DNA of 64,000 nucleotides. Source: Paraburkholderia caledonica NBRC 102488 (GTDB taxonomy: Bacteria; Pseudomonadota; Gammaproteobacteria; Burkholderiales; Burkholderiaceae). The stretch is from assembly GCF_000685095.1 (NCBI RefSeq), contig NZ_BAYE01000004.1, positions 62,001-126,000 of the forward strand. The letters are read 5' to 3'. Shown piece after piece: positions 27,280-37,610 of the stretch; position 1 is the first letter of the stretch, and each line of letters opens with the position of its first letter. A program made the translations under genes and the position numbers. The notes under the pieces were generated by a model. That model saw only the letters and a list, made by a program, of their open reading frames with translations, was not told the origin of the DNA and did no database searches.

Positions 27280-28914
27280 ATGAGCGGCTCGAATATCGCG
27301 GCGCCCTGGTTGCCGCAGCCGCTGGCGCGCATGAATATCCGGTATTCAACATTCGGCAACGAGGGCTCCACCGTCGTGCTATCAGACTATCTTGCCCATG
27401 ACGCCATCGGCCTCGCCGAACTGGTGCGAACTCGAGAAGCGAGCGCGCGCGAGTTGATCGACACAGCGATCTCGCGCACCGAGGCGGTCAATCCTGCGAT
27501 CAACGCGATCGTGCTGAAGGACTATGACGCGGCCCGCGAACGCGCGTCGCGTTACGACGCAAGCATGACAAACGGAGCGAATTCCGCGGACGCCGGTAGC
27601 AAAGGAACGACGCCGAGCGCGCAGACTGCGCTTGCCGGCGTGCCGTACCTGATCAAAGATCTCGGCGCTCCCGTTGCAGGACTGCGCATGACAATGGGCA
27701 GCCGCCACTACCGTCACTTCATTCCCGGCGACGACGCGCCAGTGGTCGCGCTTGCCAGAGCGGCAGGGTTGAACATCTTCGGCAAGACCAGCACTTCCGA
27801 GCTGGGCCAGATGCCTTATACGGAGCCCGAACTGTTTGGCGCATGCCGCAATCCGTGGAATCTCGACCATACGCCGGGCGGCTCCAGTGGCGGAGCGGCG
27901 GCAGCGGTCGCCGCCGGCATCGTGCCGCTTGCGCATGCGTCGGACGGCGGCGGTTCGATCCGCATCCCTGCATCGTGCTGCGGCCTCTTTGGACTGAAGC
28001 CGTCGCGCGGACGCGTGCCGCGCATGCCCGCCGCAGTCACGGCCGGCGAACTCGGCATCGATCACGGCGTATCGCGCAGCGTGCGCGACAGCGCGGTGTT
28101 GCTCGACCTTCTTGCTGGCAACGCCGACCGTCCGCTCGGCGCGCCCGGCACGTTTCTCGGCGCGAGTCGCGAGCCGTGCAAACCGCTGAACATCGCTTAC
28201 GTAACCGAGCCGATGCTTGCGCCGTCCCTCTCCGCCGATGCGCGCGCCGCACTGGAGGACGCCGCGCAACTCGCGAGTTCGCTCGGTCATAACATCGAGC
28301 CGATTTCGCTTGGCATCGATTTCGCGGCCGTCAGACACGCATTTCTCACGCTTTGGTCCGTCACCGCGGAAGATCTCGTGCTGAACGCCGAGCGCATTAC
28401 CGGGCGCAAACCGCTGCGCGACGAGTTCGAAATCTCGACATGGGTGATGGCGCACGTGGGCCGCAAGCTCGGTGAACGCGGCTTGCCTGCTGCGCTCGAA
28501 GAACAGCGCCGCATTACCGAACGTTTGACGGGTTTGCTGCAGCGTTACGACGTGATCTTGTGCGCGACGCTTGCGAGCGCGCCAATCAAGATCGGCGAGA
28601 TGCAGCCGACTTCGACGGAACGCATGCAAATGCGCGCCGTCAGCGCGATGCCGCTTGAGCCGCTGCTAAAGAAGCTGCTTGCCGAAGCGTCGAATAAAGC
28701 ATTTGCGTGGGCAGGCTGCACGGAGCTGTTCAATCTGAGCGGCCAGCCGGCCATGTCGATACCGCTTTACTGGAATGCACGTGGACTGCCGGTGGGCGTG
28801 CAGTTCGCCGCGCGCGACGGTGGCGAAGCGACGCTGTTGCGCCTCGCCGCGCAACTGGAAGCGGCGCGTCCCTGGTTCAACAAACGGCCGCCGCTTATCA
28901 AAGCGCGCAGCTAG
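27280..28914 (+). CDS. Amidase signature family enzyme
   Basis: About 544 residues from the ATG at 27280; a TTG at 27268 and an ATG at 27331 are alternatives and no ribosome binding site decides. The Ser-cisSer-Lys triad is visible: Lys in [12 protein letters not shown], and the Ser pair in the Gly/Ser box [17 protein letters not shown], followed by [20 protein letters not shown]. Substrate specificity (amide, ester or indole-acetamide type) cannot be read. The terminator hairpin just before suggests its own promoter, which would have to lie within about 20 bases or upstream of the hairpin. Confidence 0.9.
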   Translation: MSGSNIAAPWLPQPLARMNIRYSTFGNEGSTVVLSDYLAHDAIGLAELVRTREASARELIDTAISRTEAVNPAINAIVLKDYDAARERASRYDASMTNGANSADAGSKGTTPSAQTALAGVPYLIKDLGAPVAGLRMTMGSRHYRHFIPGDDAPVVALARAAGLNIFGKTSTSELGQMPYTEPELFGACRNPWNLDHTPGGSSGGAAAAVAAGIVPLAHASDGGGSIRIPASCCGLFGLKPSRGRVPRMPAAVTAGELGIDHGVSRSVRDSAVLLDLLAGNADRPLGAPGTFLGASREPCKPLNIAYVTEPMLAPSLSADARAALEDAAQLASSLGHNIEPISLGIDFAAVRHAFLTLWSVTAEDLVLNAERITGRKPLRDEFEISTWVMAHVGRKLGERGLPAALEEQRRITERLTGLLQRYDVILCATLASAPIKIGEMQPTSTERMQMRAVSAMPLEPLLKKLLAEASNKAFAWAGCTELFNLSGQPAMSIPLYWNARGLPVGVQFAARDGGEATLLRLAAQLEAARPWFNKRPPLIKARS

Positions 28915-29089
28915 GCGGCGCAGCTGCTGATTGACTCAGGCTCATCAGCTTCGACACGACTGGCGCTGGGGCGAGCCACGTGAAGAGCGGATAGATGATC
29001 GCGAGCGTGAGCAACAGCGATTGCAACGCATTGCCGACGACCGCCGCCACGTCCACGCGAATATTCGGGCCTCTCGACGCCGATGCCAT
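28898..29089 (-). CDS. Possible small membrane protein
   Basis: 63 residues with one strong hydrophobic segment (NALQSLLLTLAIIYPLFTWL, about 21-40), flanked by polar ends. Its stop lies inside the last codons of the convergent amidase gene. No ribosome binding site is seen, so it is doubtful, but the hydrophobic stretch is unlike a chance shadow. Confidence 0.35.
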   Translation of the reverse strand: MASASRGPNIRVDVAAVVGNALQSLLLTLAIIYPLFTWLAPAPVVSKLMSLSQSAAAPPSCAL

Positions 29090-29170
29090 GCGGATATCGA
29101 ACCTTCGGAAAGTGTCCCGTGATGTTCTGTGTCAGCGTCAATGTGCGTCCGCGCGGCGAAGCCACAAAAA

Positions 29171-29201
29171 GGGCGTCTGCCGCGCATGGCGGCAGACGCC
29201 C
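29171..29201 (-). terminator. Terminator of the HiPIP gene
   Basis: A perfect 13-base inverted repeat (GGGCGTCTGCCGC, 29171-29183 and 29189-29201) with a 5-base loop, followed on the reverse strand by TTTTT. Confidence 0.85.
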
Positions 29202-29282
29202 AAGTGACAGGTCATTGAACGTGCGCCGCAATATTGCAGCGCTTTTCACGCTACAAGTCAGCGCAGCATGTGGGCCACGCGT

Positions 29283-29594
29283 TCACGCCTTCTTGTTATA
29301 CGCGCTGCACCAACCCTTGGCCGCGACCTGCTTGCCGGCGAACATCGGGCACGGCGCGTATGGGTCTGCCGCCTTGCCCTGATAGAAGCTGCAATTGCCG
29401 CAGTCCTGGCCCGGCGCGTATTTGGCGAATTTCGCCTTGTCGACCTTGCTGGCGTCTTCCTTGTAGCCGAGCGCTTGTGCAGTCGGATCGCTTTCGGCGA
29501 CCTTCGGCGCATCGGCGAGCGCCTGGCGGGACAGCGCGAGCGACGAGGCAACACCGATACTGGTGATCAAAAACGTACGACGGGAAGCTTTCAT
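29283..29594 (-). CDS. High-potential iron-sulfur protein (HiPIP)
   Basis: 103 residues. A twin-arginine signal (SRRTFLITSIGVASSLAL) exports the folded protein; the mature part has four cysteines, CGNC, CPMF and WCSAY, that bind one [4Fe-4S] cluster, with the family's YKEDASKVDKAKF and GQDCGNCSFYQG. It is a periplasmic one-electron carrier. Confidence 0.95.
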   Translation of the reverse strand: MKASRRTFLITSIGVASSLALSRQALADAPKVAESDPTAQALGYKEDASKVDKAKFAKYAPGQDCGNCSFYQGKAADPYAPCPMFAGKQVAAKGWCSAYNKKA

Positions 29595-29749
29595 GGGGAC
29601 TCACTCCATTTATATTGAACTGATCGCCGTTCTATCGACAGCGGTCCCCAAGCATAGCAATGAAGCCGCCGTGCGTGACGGCTCAAATGATAGAGATAAG
29701 CGAATCGGTACGAATTGACGCAGCATGGCGTGAGACGCAGCCGCCCTCC

Positions 29750-30856
29750 TCACGCCCGCCCGCTCAACTCGCAGACCCGTTGCGCGATCGCGAGCGAAGC
29801 AGTCAGTCCCGGCGATTCGATGCCGAACAGATTGACCAGTCCGCGCACGCCATGCGCGGCGGACCCTTGAATCACGAAGTCAGCGGCAGGTTCGCCCGGA
29901 CCGGACAGCTTTGGACGGATGCCCGCATAGGCGGGCTGCAACGCATTGTCGGGAAGCGCGGGCCAGTAGGCGCGGATCGCCGCGTAGAAAGATTCGGCGC
30001 GCCGTGGATCGACATCGTAGTTGATTGCATCGACCCATTCGACGTCGGGACCAAAGCGCGCCTGGCCGCCCAGATCGATTGTCAAATGCACGCCGAGTCC
30101 CGCTTCATTGGGCATCGGATAAATCAGCCGGCTGAACGGTGCGCGCCCCGAGATACCGAAGTAGTTGCCGCGCGCGAGATAAAGCGACGGCACGTGCCGC
30201 GCGTCGAGTCCGCGAATCTTGCGGGCGAGCGCGTTCGCGTGGAGCCCGGCGCTGTTGATCACGCAAGCCGAACTGATGGTGGCAGGCGCGTCGCCGCCCA
30301 CTTTGATGATGAAGCGGCCATTACTCGCTTCGATTGCCTCCACGGGCGAGTGAAACGCGAACACCGCGCCATCGCGCTCGGCGTCGCCCTGCAACGCAAG
30401 CATCAGCTGATGACTGTCGACAATGCCCGTCTGCGGTGAGAAGACCGCCGCCACACATTCTAGCGCCGGTTCGAGCGCCTGCGCCTGGTCGCCGGTAATA
30501 CGCATCAGGTCGAGCACGCCGTTTTCGCGGCCCTTGTGCATGATGCTTTCCAGCTGCGGAATCTGATTAGACGACGTCGCCACAAGCAGTTTGCCGCAAC
30601 GCGAATGCGGCACGTTATGCTCGACACAGTAGTCGTAGAGCATCTCGCGCCCTCGCACGCACAGCGTTGCCTTGAGCGAGCCACGTGGATAGTAGATGCC
30701 CGCGTGAATCACTTCACTGTTGCGTGAACTCGTGCCTACGCCAATGGCCTCGGCCGCTTCCAGCACGATCACTTCCCGCCCGCGCGCCGCGAGGGCGCGC
30801 GCTACCGCGAGCCCGACCACGCCCGCGCCGATTACGACACATTCGATTTGGTCCAT
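29750..30856 (-). CDS. FAD-dependent oxidoreductase (L-2-hydroxyglutarate oxidase-like)
   Basis: 368 residues from the ATG at 30856 (a start six codons earlier is possible). DAO-family Rossmann motif [19 protein letters not shown] and EVIVLEAAE bind [21 protein letters not shown] and YAGIRPKL are characteristic of the LhgO/YgaF group that oxidises L-2-hydroxyglutarate or similar 2-hydroxy acids. No neighbour clarifies the substrate. Confidence 0.8.
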   Translation of the reverse strand: MDQIECVVIGAGVVGLAVARALAARGREVIVLEAAEAIGVGTSSRNSEVIHAGIYYPRGSLKATLCVRGREMLYDYCVEHNVPHSRCGKLLVATSSNQIPQLESIMHKGRENGVLDLMRITGDQAQALEPALECVAAVFSPQTGIVDSHQLMLALQGDAERDGAVFAFHSPVEAIEASNGRFIIKVGGDAPATISSACVINSAGLHANALARKIRGLDARHVPSLYLARGNYFGISGRAPFSRLIYPMPNEAGLGVHLTIDLGGQARFGPDVEWVDAINYDVDPRRAESFYAAIRAYWPALPDNALQPAYAGIRPKLSGPGEPAADFVIQGSAAHGVRGLVNLFGIESPGLTASLAIAQRVCELSGRA

Positions 30857-31089
30857 GTCCCTCGACGCAGCCAACTTCGCCGCGCGCCGCCTCGTTCACC
30901 AATATAGATGACGCCAGCATGCAGCCAACGAGCGCCTTACACCGCTCGCTGGCGAACGCACTGCCGTTTCGCTACCCGCTGCGTGGAATTGTACGACGCC
31001 GCACAGAGCTTGATGCCCTTCTTGGTTCCCGAGGCGGCGTAACGCGGGCATCGGCGCCGGAACGAGCGCACAGGAGCGCGCAGGAACGC

Positions 31090-32067
31090 TCAGAAACCGA
31101 TCGGTCTGCGACGGTTGCCGTAGTCGAGCCGGATATCGCCGCCGCCTATCTCGTCGCGCCCGTCGATCCGCGCGGCGCCGAAGCCGTTCAGAATCGCGCG
31201 GCGCATTTCGCGTGGCGACGCATTCTTCAACGCCTCGAGGGCGCCCTCTCCGATCTGCTCAGGAAAACGCAGACCCCAGTTGTGTGCGCCGCGAATTTCC
31301 GCGTAGATGGATTGCGCGATCCGGCGCGCGCCGTCACGGTCCGGCGGCGGAATTTCATACACATTCATCCGGTTCATGATCGGCTCGGGAATCGAGCGCT
31401 CGTCGTTGGCTGTGGCGATCCAGATCACATGGCCGGCGTTAATGGGAACTTCAGCGAATTCGTCGATGAAAGTCTGCGCCGTGTCGTGCTCCAGCAACGC
31501 GTACAGCGCGCCAAGCGGATCATATTGCGAGTCGCCGGTGGCCTTGTCGATTTCGTCGACCGTGATAACAGGGTTTGCATAGCTGCCGTTCACGAGCGCG
31601 TCGAACACTTTGCCCGGCTTCGCATTTTTCCATTGCGACGACGCACCGGAAAGAATCCACCCAGCTGTCAACGAACTCATCGCGACGTAGTGATAAGCCG
31701 TGCCGAGCAGGCGCGCTAACTGCTTCGCGAAATGCGTCTTGCCGATGCCGGGGTCGCCGAGCAGCAGAATCGGCATCAGTTCGAGCCGGTCTTCCGTCTC
31801 GAGACAGAGGGCGACCTGCTTGCGAATGTCGTCGAGCGGGTCGGCAAAGTTCGGCAGTGCGTCGATCAGATCGTCGATAGACGGCATGCGGTTCGGCTTG
31901 ACGCAGAAGCGCAGATTGCCGGTTTTCAGCATCTTTTCGTAGGTTGTACGCAGCGCGTCGTTGGCGCCTTCGCCGAGATCGGTCAGAGCGGTCTCGACCT
32001 GATCGAGGTCGTACACCTGACTGAACGATGCGACGGCGATTTCCTGTTTGACCATTGCTGTTGTCAT
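31090..32067 (-). CDS. AAA+ ATPase, Lon-like core without protease domain
   Basis: 325 residues. Walker A GDPGIGKTHF (104-113), Walker B ITVDEIDKA, sensor 1 IWIATAND and arginine-finger region EPIMNRMNVYEI mark a single AAA+ module of the Lon/HslU-like type. No peptidase serine-lysine dyad follows. It probably acts as a stand-alone remodelling ATPase; target unknown. It is monocistronic. Confidence 0.85.
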   Translation of the reverse strand: MTTAMVKQEIAVASFSQVYDLDQVETALTDLGEGANDALRTTYEKMLKTGNLRFCVKPNRMPSIDDLIDALPNFADPLDDIRKQVALCLETEDRLELMPILLLGDPGIGKTHFAKQLARLLGTAYHYVAMSSLTAGWILSGASSQWKNAKPGKVFDALVNGSYANPVITVDEIDKATGDSQYDPLGALYALLEHDTAQTFIDEFAEVPINAGHVIWIATANDERSIPEPIMNRMNVYEIPPPDRDGARRIAQSIYAEIRGAHNWGLRFPEQIGEGALEALKNASPREMRRAILNGFGAARIDGRDEIGGGDIRLDYGNRRRPIGF

Positions 32068-32358
32068 TGCTCACCCAGTTCTGGCTGGCCCTGCTCGGCG
32101 GCACCCAAGGCGAGCGCCGTTTCAGGTTCAGTTTAACGAGGACAGATCGGCACGCAAGCCAGCAGTCGTGCGGCTCTGCTGCTAACGGCCGGTCGTTTGA
32201 GACGGGCGCGGGAAGCGCCGTCCGGATCACCGGCCCAACAGGAAATGCATTGTTGCTGAACCCGGCCCCGTTTAACCTGTCAGAAAAGCGTTCTGCTCTT
32301 CAGGCGTAAGATGGCCATCTGACAACGCTGCCGGACGCAGTCACCGGAGATTTGCTTT

Positions 32359-32889
32359 ATGTGGAAAACCAGTATCGTGGCCGTGCTGCTTGGCACTTCG
32401 TTGCTCGCACAGGCGCAACAACGGCCGCCGCAGCCGGTCGTTCAATGGGAGCTGCAAGTACTAAGCGACGGTCAACAGATCGACACGTTCGAAGGCACCA
32501 CCACGGTCGGCCAGGCGCGCACGGATACGCATCACAAGGTGGTTCAGCATAACGTCGGCTGCAAGGATCGGCCGGCCGGCAGCATCGACCTCGCCCGGAC
32601 GCTAACCGTGTCGCCGTTGCAGGCGGACAGTAACGAGGTCACGCTGTCCATCGAGGCGCAGGAAACTTTCGAGGACTCCGCCGCGCGGCAAACGGACACC
32701 GGCTGCAAACTGCCGCCGCAGCCACGTCAGGTGAGCGCGAGCCACCCGGGTCTGAAAGTGGCAGCGGGTCAAACGGCAAGCTGGACGATCGTCGCCAAAG
32801 ATCCGAACTTGGTCTATCGCGTCCGCGCGAGCCTGACTAACGGGGCAAGCGGGGCGGCAGGCGCGAGTGGCGCGAACGCCACGAACTGA
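32359..32889 (+). CDS. Exported hypothetical protein
   Basis: 176 residues with a clear signal peptide (SIVAVLLGTSLLAQA, cleavage near residue 19). The mature part is a beta-rich domain with two cysteines (VGCKDRP and TGCKLPP) that could form a disulfide, ending in a Gly/Ala/Ser tail. I do not recognise a family. Likely periplasmic. Confidence 0.7.
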   Translation: MWKTSIVAVLLGTSLLAQAQQRPPQPVVQWELQVLSDGQQIDTFEGTTTVGQARTDTHHKVVQHNVGCKDRPAGSIDLARTLTVSPLQADSNEVTLSIEAQETFEDSAARQTDTGCKLPPQPRQVSASHPGLKVAAGQTASWTIVAKDPNLVYRVRASLTNGASGAAGASGANATN

Positions 32890-32998
32890 GCGGCAAGGCG
32901 AAGGGTCGAAAAGCGAAGCTGAAGAGCCAACCTGAACGTTGTGCGAACAACGCCCGAATAGTCAAAGCCCCGAAAACAGAACACGTGGATAACGCGGC

Positions 32999-33796
32999 AT
33001 GCGAAACCCCGAAGAATTGATCCGCGAAAGCACAGCACCCAAAGATTTTGTGGCGGTGAGCTGGAACCTTCACAAAGGTAGAACGCCGCTCGGCTTTCAG
33101 GCCTGGCAGGCCATGCAGCGCTGGGTTCAGTCGACCCAGGCCGACGCCTATTTTCTCCAGGAAGCCATGGCGCGGCGCATGCCGTCGCCGGTGCTGGCGA
33201 GCGGTTTCGGCGCACCGGTTGCCGATCCGCTAAGCGATGTCTGGCATTGCCAGGCTACCGAGATCGCGCGGGCGCTCCAGCTCGAAATCGCGCTCGGGCC
33301 CAACGTCTTCAAGCCGTCGTGGCGACACGGAAATGCGATCCTGTCGCCGCATCCGCTCGATCTGGGCGGACGCTGGGACATCTCCGCGCATCGCTTTGAA
33401 AAACGCGGCCTGCTTGTCGCGCGCGCAACGTTCGGCGGGCACTCGGTCACCTTGTTGTGCGCGCACCTTGCCCTCACGCGCTCGGCGCGCTTGCGTCAGA
33501 TGAACTGGATCGCCCACTGGATTGCGAAGGAAGCGCCGGACGGGCCGCTCGTGCTGGCCGGCGACTTCAACGACTGGCGCAATGATTCGGTGCCACTTTT
33601 CGGCGAACATGGCCTGCACGAAGTCGCGACGCTGCTCGGCGAATCCGGCCGAACCTTCCCGGCCTTTTCGCCGGCCCTCGCACTGGACAAGATGTTCATT
33701 CGCGGCATGAAACCGATCGAGTGGATTCAACCGACGCAGGAGACCGCGTGGCTCTCCGATCACCTGCCGTACATGGCGCGGTTGCGCGTCGAATGA
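32999..33796 (+). CDS. Endonuclease/exonuclease/phosphatase (EEP) family protein
   Basis: 265 residues. The EEP fold is shown by VSWNLHKGR, YFLQEA (metal Glu), GDFNDWRND and the terminal SDHLPY (catalytic Asp-His). The family cleaves phosphodiesters in nucleic acids, inositides or sphingomyelin; this branch (near YbhP) has no settled substrate. No signal peptide. Confidence 0.85.
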   Translation: MRNPEELIRESTAPKDFVAVSWNLHKGRTPLGFQAWQAMQRWVQSTQADAYFLQEAMARRMPSPVLASGFGAPVADPLSDVWHCQATEIARALQLEIALGPNVFKPSWRHGNAILSPHPLDLGGRWDISAHRFEKRGLLVARATFGGHSVTLLCAHLALTRSARLRQMNWIAHWIAKEAPDGPLVLAGDFNDWRNDSVPLFGEHGLHEVATLLGESGRTFPAFSPALALDKMFIRGMKPIEWIQPTQETAWLSDHLPYMARLRVE

Positions 33797-33822
33797 CGGC
33801 GTGAAAGTGAAATGGAAGTTGT

Positions 33823-33850
33823 AAGGGGCGGTGCGACCGCCCCTTTTCTT
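33823..33850 (+). terminator. Terminator of the EEP gene
   Basis: Arms AAGGGGCGGT and ACCGCCCCTT (33823-33832, 33836-33845) with a 3-base loop, then TTCTTT. Confidence 0.8.
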
Positions 33851-33899
33851 TACCGCAGCAGCGTGTAGAAGATCCCGGCAGACTCCACGCCCCAAGCGG

Positions 33900-34883
33900 C
33901 TACATCCGCTTAGGCGTCCAGGTCACCGTAGCGGCGAGCTCTTCGCCCGGTTGCAGCACGCAGCCGCCCACATGCTCCCGCGGACCCGAAGCGTTAAAGC
34001 AATCGGTCGTATTCGTCACCGGCTCCACACATAGCTGCGACTCGTCGCCGGGCGCAAAAATCACCATATGGTCGAACGGCGCCTCGGCGGTCATCGTCAA
34101 TTGACGGCTTTCGTCGGGCCATGCAATCGTCGCTTCGCGCGCCCAGTTTGCGAAGTTGTTGTCCAGATCGAAAGCATCCGGAGAGAGACCGTCGCGGCGC
34201 AATGCATCGACAGCCGGATGCGGACCAAGATGCGTCGGCAACACGTGAGCGTCGGCGTGCCACATCGCCGCCACATCGGCGTAGATGCGCGTTTGCCGCG
34301 TGCGCGGATAGTACGGATGATGTCCCATGCCGAACGGCATCGCCCGCCCCGCCAGGTTTTGCGCCGACAGCGTGATGCGCAACGCCTGATCGCTGAGTTC
34401 TATCCGCTGCCGCGCGCGATACCGGAATGGCCAATCGCCGGCAATGCGCGAATCGGGTTCGTGCTCGAAATGCAGATCCACCGAATTTGGCGTGAGCGCG
34501 GCAACCTGCCACGGACGTCGCCACGCGTTGCCATGCAGCGCGTGCGCAAAGCGCGGGTCGTTACCGCTGAGATCGACTATGGCGCCGTCGAATCCGAAGC
34601 GCGCATCGCGAATCCGGTTGCAATACGGAAAGAGCGGAAAGCTCGCCATGCGCAACGGGTCTTGCCCGGTGAATGCGGCATGCGAAGCGGGCCGCAGCCA
34701 GTGCAGGGGACCGTTCGCCGTGCTCTCGTAGAAAGCAGCCAGCGCGCCGCCAATCGCAGGCGCGACCACGAGCCGTAGCGTGCCGGCCGTCAGCGTGACA
34801 AGCTGCGGCGCGATGGAAGGATCGTCGAGCCAGGCCAGTTCGGTTGCAGCAGGTAGCTTCGGATTGGCGTAAACGTCGGGCAT
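33900..34883 (-). CDS. Aldose 1-epimerase (mutarotase) family protein
   Basis: 327 residues with the galactose-mutarotase fold: SFPLFPYCNRIRDARF, HALHGNAWRRPW, GMGHHPYY (catalytic histidines) and FDHMVIFAPG. It interconverts anomers of a sugar. It is divergent from the LacI regulator and the sugar transporter across operator-like repeats, so it probably acts on the transported sugar. Confidence 0.85.
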   Translation of the reverse strand: MPDVYANPKLPAATELAWLDDPSIAPQLVTLTAGTLRLVVAPAIGGALAAFYESTANGPLHWLRPASHAAFTGQDPLRMASFPLFPYCNRIRDARFGFDGAIVDLSGNDPRFAHALHGNAWRRPWQVAALTPNSVDLHFEHEPDSRIAGDWPFRYRARQRIELSDQALRITLSAQNLAGRAMPFGMGHHPYYPRTRQTRIYADVAAMWHADAHVLPTHLGPHPAVDALRRDGLSPDAFDLDNNFANWAREATIAWPDESRQLTMTAEAPFDHMVIFAPGDESQLCVEPVTNTTDCFNASGPREHVGGCVLQPGEELAATVTWTPKRM

Positions 34884-35029
34884 GTGGAAAGAGAAAACGT
34901 GGCGTCGCGCGAAGACGGCTAACGGCTACAGCGCGGACGCTGTTGGCGTCGATGTTCCGCGCCCTCTGCGCGGTCCGTGCGGATCAAGGTCCGCGCGTCG
35001 CAGAATCGCACGCCATGGCGCGCCGGTCA

Positions 35030-35046
35030 ATATTATTAGTAATAAT
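35030..35046. promoter_or_regulatory. LacI-type operator, copy 1
   Basis: ATTATTAGTAATAAT (35032-35046) is an odd-centred palindrome; with its left flank it shares ATATTATTAGT with the copies at 35120 and 36262. Confidence 0.6.
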
Positions 35047-35119
35047 CCCAGTTCCAGCCACAGCGAAACACCCCGCCGCCTGCGCAGACCGTGACGGGTT
35101 TGCGCGCGTTGCCGCGCGC

Positions 35120-35133
35120 ATATTATTAGTGGT
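35120..35133. promoter_or_regulatory. LacI-type operator, copy 2
   Basis: ATATTATTAGTGGT, the same core as copy 1 with a weaker right half. It lies about 65 bases before the regulator gene, suited to autoregulation. Confidence 0.55.
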
Positions 35134-35195
35134 ACCGTCAGCACGGAATGTTCAGCATGTCTTCGCTTTAGCGCCGCTGCAGCGCGGCCCGCACA

Positions 35196-36278
35196 ATGAA
35201 AAAATCGACTCAACGCCGTCCCACCATGACCGACATCGCTAAATTCACTGGCGTGTCGCAATCGACTGTCTCACTGGTGCTCAACAACGCGACCGGCGCG
35301 AAGTTTTCCGAGAATACCCGCAAGAAGATTCTCAAGGCCGCGCACGACCTCGGCTACCGGCTTGCACCGCGCGCACCGGTCGCGGCTTCGAGCGACGAAC
35401 GCAATCTGATCGTCTATCTCGCCGACGAAATCTCCACGAGCCCGCATCCGGTCGTCAATGTAGACGGCGCCCGCGACGCTGCCTACGCGAGCGGCAAGAT
35501 GCTGGCGGTCTATTCGACCCACGGCAACGCCGACATCGAAAAGCAGGTGCTCGACACAACGTTGTCGAACCCGCATGTGCTCGGCGTGATTTACGCGACC
35601 GTCTATACGCGCAAGGTTTCGCCGCCTGCCGCGCTCTCCCGTGTGCCGACCGTGCTGCTGAACTGCTACACGGGCGACAGCGGCTTTTCGTCGGTCGTGC
35701 CGGCCGAAGTCGCGGGCGGTCATCTGGCCACCGACTATCTGCTGCAAGCGGGGCATCGGCGAATTGGCTATATCAACGGCGAGCCGTGGCAGGACGCGTC
35801 GAAAGACCGGCTCAAAGGTTACCGAACCGCGCTGGCAACGGCCGATCTGCCATACGCGCCCGAACTGGTGCGCGACGGCGACTGGAGCTCCGGACTCGGC
35901 TTCGAGTTGACGCTTTCGCTGATGCGCGAACCCAATCCGCCGACAGCGATTTTCTGCGCGAACGACCTGACCGCGATCGGCGCGATCGAAGCGCTAAAGC
36001 AGCTCGGCCTCCGCGTTCCCGATGACGTCTCCGTGCTGGGCTACGACGACCAGGAAATCGCTCGGCATACGCATCCGCCGCTCTCCACGGTGGTGCTGCC
36101 GAACTACGAACTGGGACGTTGGGCTGTCGAAACTCTGCTTCAGGAAGAACACAACAGGGCAGCCGGCGCACCGGTGCGGCACCGCATGGTGAAGCTCGAC
36201 GGACCGCTGGTCGAACGTGCTTCAGTTCGGGTAATTACCGAGGCGAAAAAGCCCATGACTAATATTATTAGTGATTGA
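35196..36278 (+). CDS. LacI family regulator of the sugar transporter locus
   Basis: 360 residues. N-terminal HTH MTDIAKFTGVSQSTVSLVLN (11-30) with hinge LGYRLAP, then a periplasmic-binding-protein-like sugar domain ending GYDDQEIARHTHPPLSTV. An internal ATG (MTDIAKF) could also start it. Its last five codons (NIISD) are encoded by an operator-like repeat, copy 3. It probably represses the epimerase and the ytf genes until a sugar binds. Confidence 0.9.
   Translation: MKKSTQRRPTMTDIAKFTGVSQSTVSLVLNNATGAKFSENTRKKILKAAHDLGYRLAPRAPVAASSDERNLIVYLADEISTSPHPVVNVDGARDAAYASGKMLAVYSTHGNADIEKQVLDTTLSNPHVLGVIYATVYTRKVSPPAALSRVPTVLLNCYTGDSGFSSVVPAEVAGGHLATDYLLQAGHRRIGYINGEPWQDASKDRLKGYRTALATADLPYAPELVRDGDWSSGLGFELTLSLMREPNPPTAIFCANDLTAIGAIEALKQLGLRVPDDVSVLGYDDQEIARHTHPPLSTVVLPNYELGRWAVETLLQEEHNRAAGAPVRHRMVKLDGPLVERASVRVITEAKKPMTNIISD
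36258..36275. promoter_or_regulatory. LacI-type operator, copy 3, inside the regulator's last codons
   Basis: ACTAATATTATTAGT (36258-36272) is a 7-7 palindrome around one base and contains the shared ATATTATTAGT. It overlaps the end of the regulator gene and precedes the binding-protein gene by about 110 bases, placing it to control the transporter. Confidence 0.6.
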
Positions 36279-36387
36279 CCGATAATAATTCTCAGTGAAA
36301 TAATCGACGCGTCCGGTCGTGGCAAAGTTATCGGGCGAAAGCAAAATCAAAAAGCAAAATACACCTCACCAGGTACTGGAGGAAGAC

Positions 36388-37419
36388 ATGGCGTTGCTAA
36401 ACAAAGAGGCGCGCATGAATGCGCGCACGCAGAAGACTCGTCCGCTGGCGGGTTCACTGCTGGCTCTGGCAGTCGGTCTCGGCGTGGGTCTTGGTGCGAT
36501 CGCGGCGCACGCTGACGACGCGTTGCCGAAACTGCCCGGCAAGACTCCGCTCAAGGTCGGCTTCGCGCAGACCGAAAGCAATAACCCGTGGCGCCTCGCG
36601 GAAACACGCAGCTTCAAGGAAGTGGCCGCGAAATGCGGCTGGCAGCTCGTGATGACCGACGCCAACGGCTCCAACTCCAAGCAGGTGTCCGACATTCAAA
36701 GCATGATCGCGCAGCACGTCGATCTGCTGGTGTTCCCGCCGCGCGAAGAAAAGCCACTTGCACCCGTCGTGCTGCAGGCGAAAAAGGCCGGCATTCCGGT
36801 GATTCTGGTCGACCGTAACGTCGATCAATCGGTGGCCGTCGCGGGCCGCGACTACATCACGTTCATCGGCTCCGACTTCATCGATCAGGGTCATCGCGCC
36901 GCAGAGTGGCTCGTCAAAGCAACGGGCGGCAAGGCGAAGATCATCGAACTCGAAGGCACGACAGGCGCATCCGCAGCGAATGATCGCAAGAAGGGCTTCG
37001 ACGAAATCATCGCGAAGAATCCGGGCATGACAATCATCGCGTCGCAAAGCGGCGACTTCGCGCGCGACAAAGGCCGTCAAGTGATGGAAACGTTGCTGCA
37101 GGCCCATCCGGACGTCACTGCCGTGTACGCGCACAACGACGAAATGGCGCTCGGCGCGATCGCCGCGATCAAGGCGGCGGGCAAGCAGCCAGGCAAAGAC
37201 ATCCAGATCGTCACCATCGACGGCACCAAGGGCGGACTCGACGCAATCGCCGCGGGCGAACTGGGCGCGAGCGTGCAGTCGAGCCCGTTCTTCGGGCCGC
37301 TCGCCTGCGACGTCGCTCAGCGTTATGCGAAAGGTGAAAAGATTCCGACCTGGGTCAAGGTGTCGGACCGTTTCTACGACAAGAGCAACGTGCAGCAGAG
37401 CATGCAATACGGCTATTGA
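36388..37419 (+). CDS. ytfQ: Sugar ABC transporter periplasmic binding protein, YtfQ-like
   Basis: 343 residues from the ATG at 36388 (GGAGGAAGAC upstream). Signal peptide ending IAAHADDA near residue 33. The mature protein closely follows YtfQ: VGFAQTESNNPWRLAETRS, IELEGTTGASAANDRKKGF, SQSGDFARDKGRQVMETLL and YAHNDEMALGAI. E. coli YtfQ binds galactofuranose; related proteins bind arabinose. First gene of the ytfQRT-yjfF order. Confidence 0.9.
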   Translation: MALLNKEARMNARTQKTRPLAGSLLALAVGLGVGLGAIAAHADDALPKLPGKTPLKVGFAQTESNNPWRLAETRSFKEVAAKCGWQLVMTDANGSNSKQVSDIQSMIAQHVDLLVFPPREEKPLAPVVLQAKKAGIPVILVDRNVDQSVAVAGRDYITFIGSDFIDQGHRAAEWLVKATGGKAKIIELEGTTGASAANDRKKGFDEIIAKNPGMTIIASQSGDFARDKGRQVMETLLQAHPDVTAVYAHNDEMALGAIAAIKAAGKQPGKDIQIVTIDGTKGGLDAIAAGELGASVQSSPFFGPLACDVAQRYAKGEKIPTWVKVSDRFYDKSNVQQSMQYGY

Positions 37420-37610
37420 CCGTATTGCTGGCGAAGCTCGCAACCAGGCAGCAAGAAGTCTCCGCCTTGAAACAGTCTCCTCTGCAAGCGGATGACGGAA
37501 GGGTTCGAAGCGACGCGCCCGTGAACCACGGACCGTCGCTTCGCTTTTATGCAGCGTAAGATGGTCAGGCGCAAAACGTCGACCGCAGTACGCGCATCAG
37601 GAGGACACCT

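Larger units (their letters stand above)
34884..35195. promoter_or_regulatory. Divergent control region of the sugar locus
   Basis: 312 bases between the epimerase and the LacI regulator, holding two of the three copies of the ATATTATTAGT operator-like sequence. An AT-rich patch in a GC-rich setting, it should carry both promoters. Confidence 0.5.
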
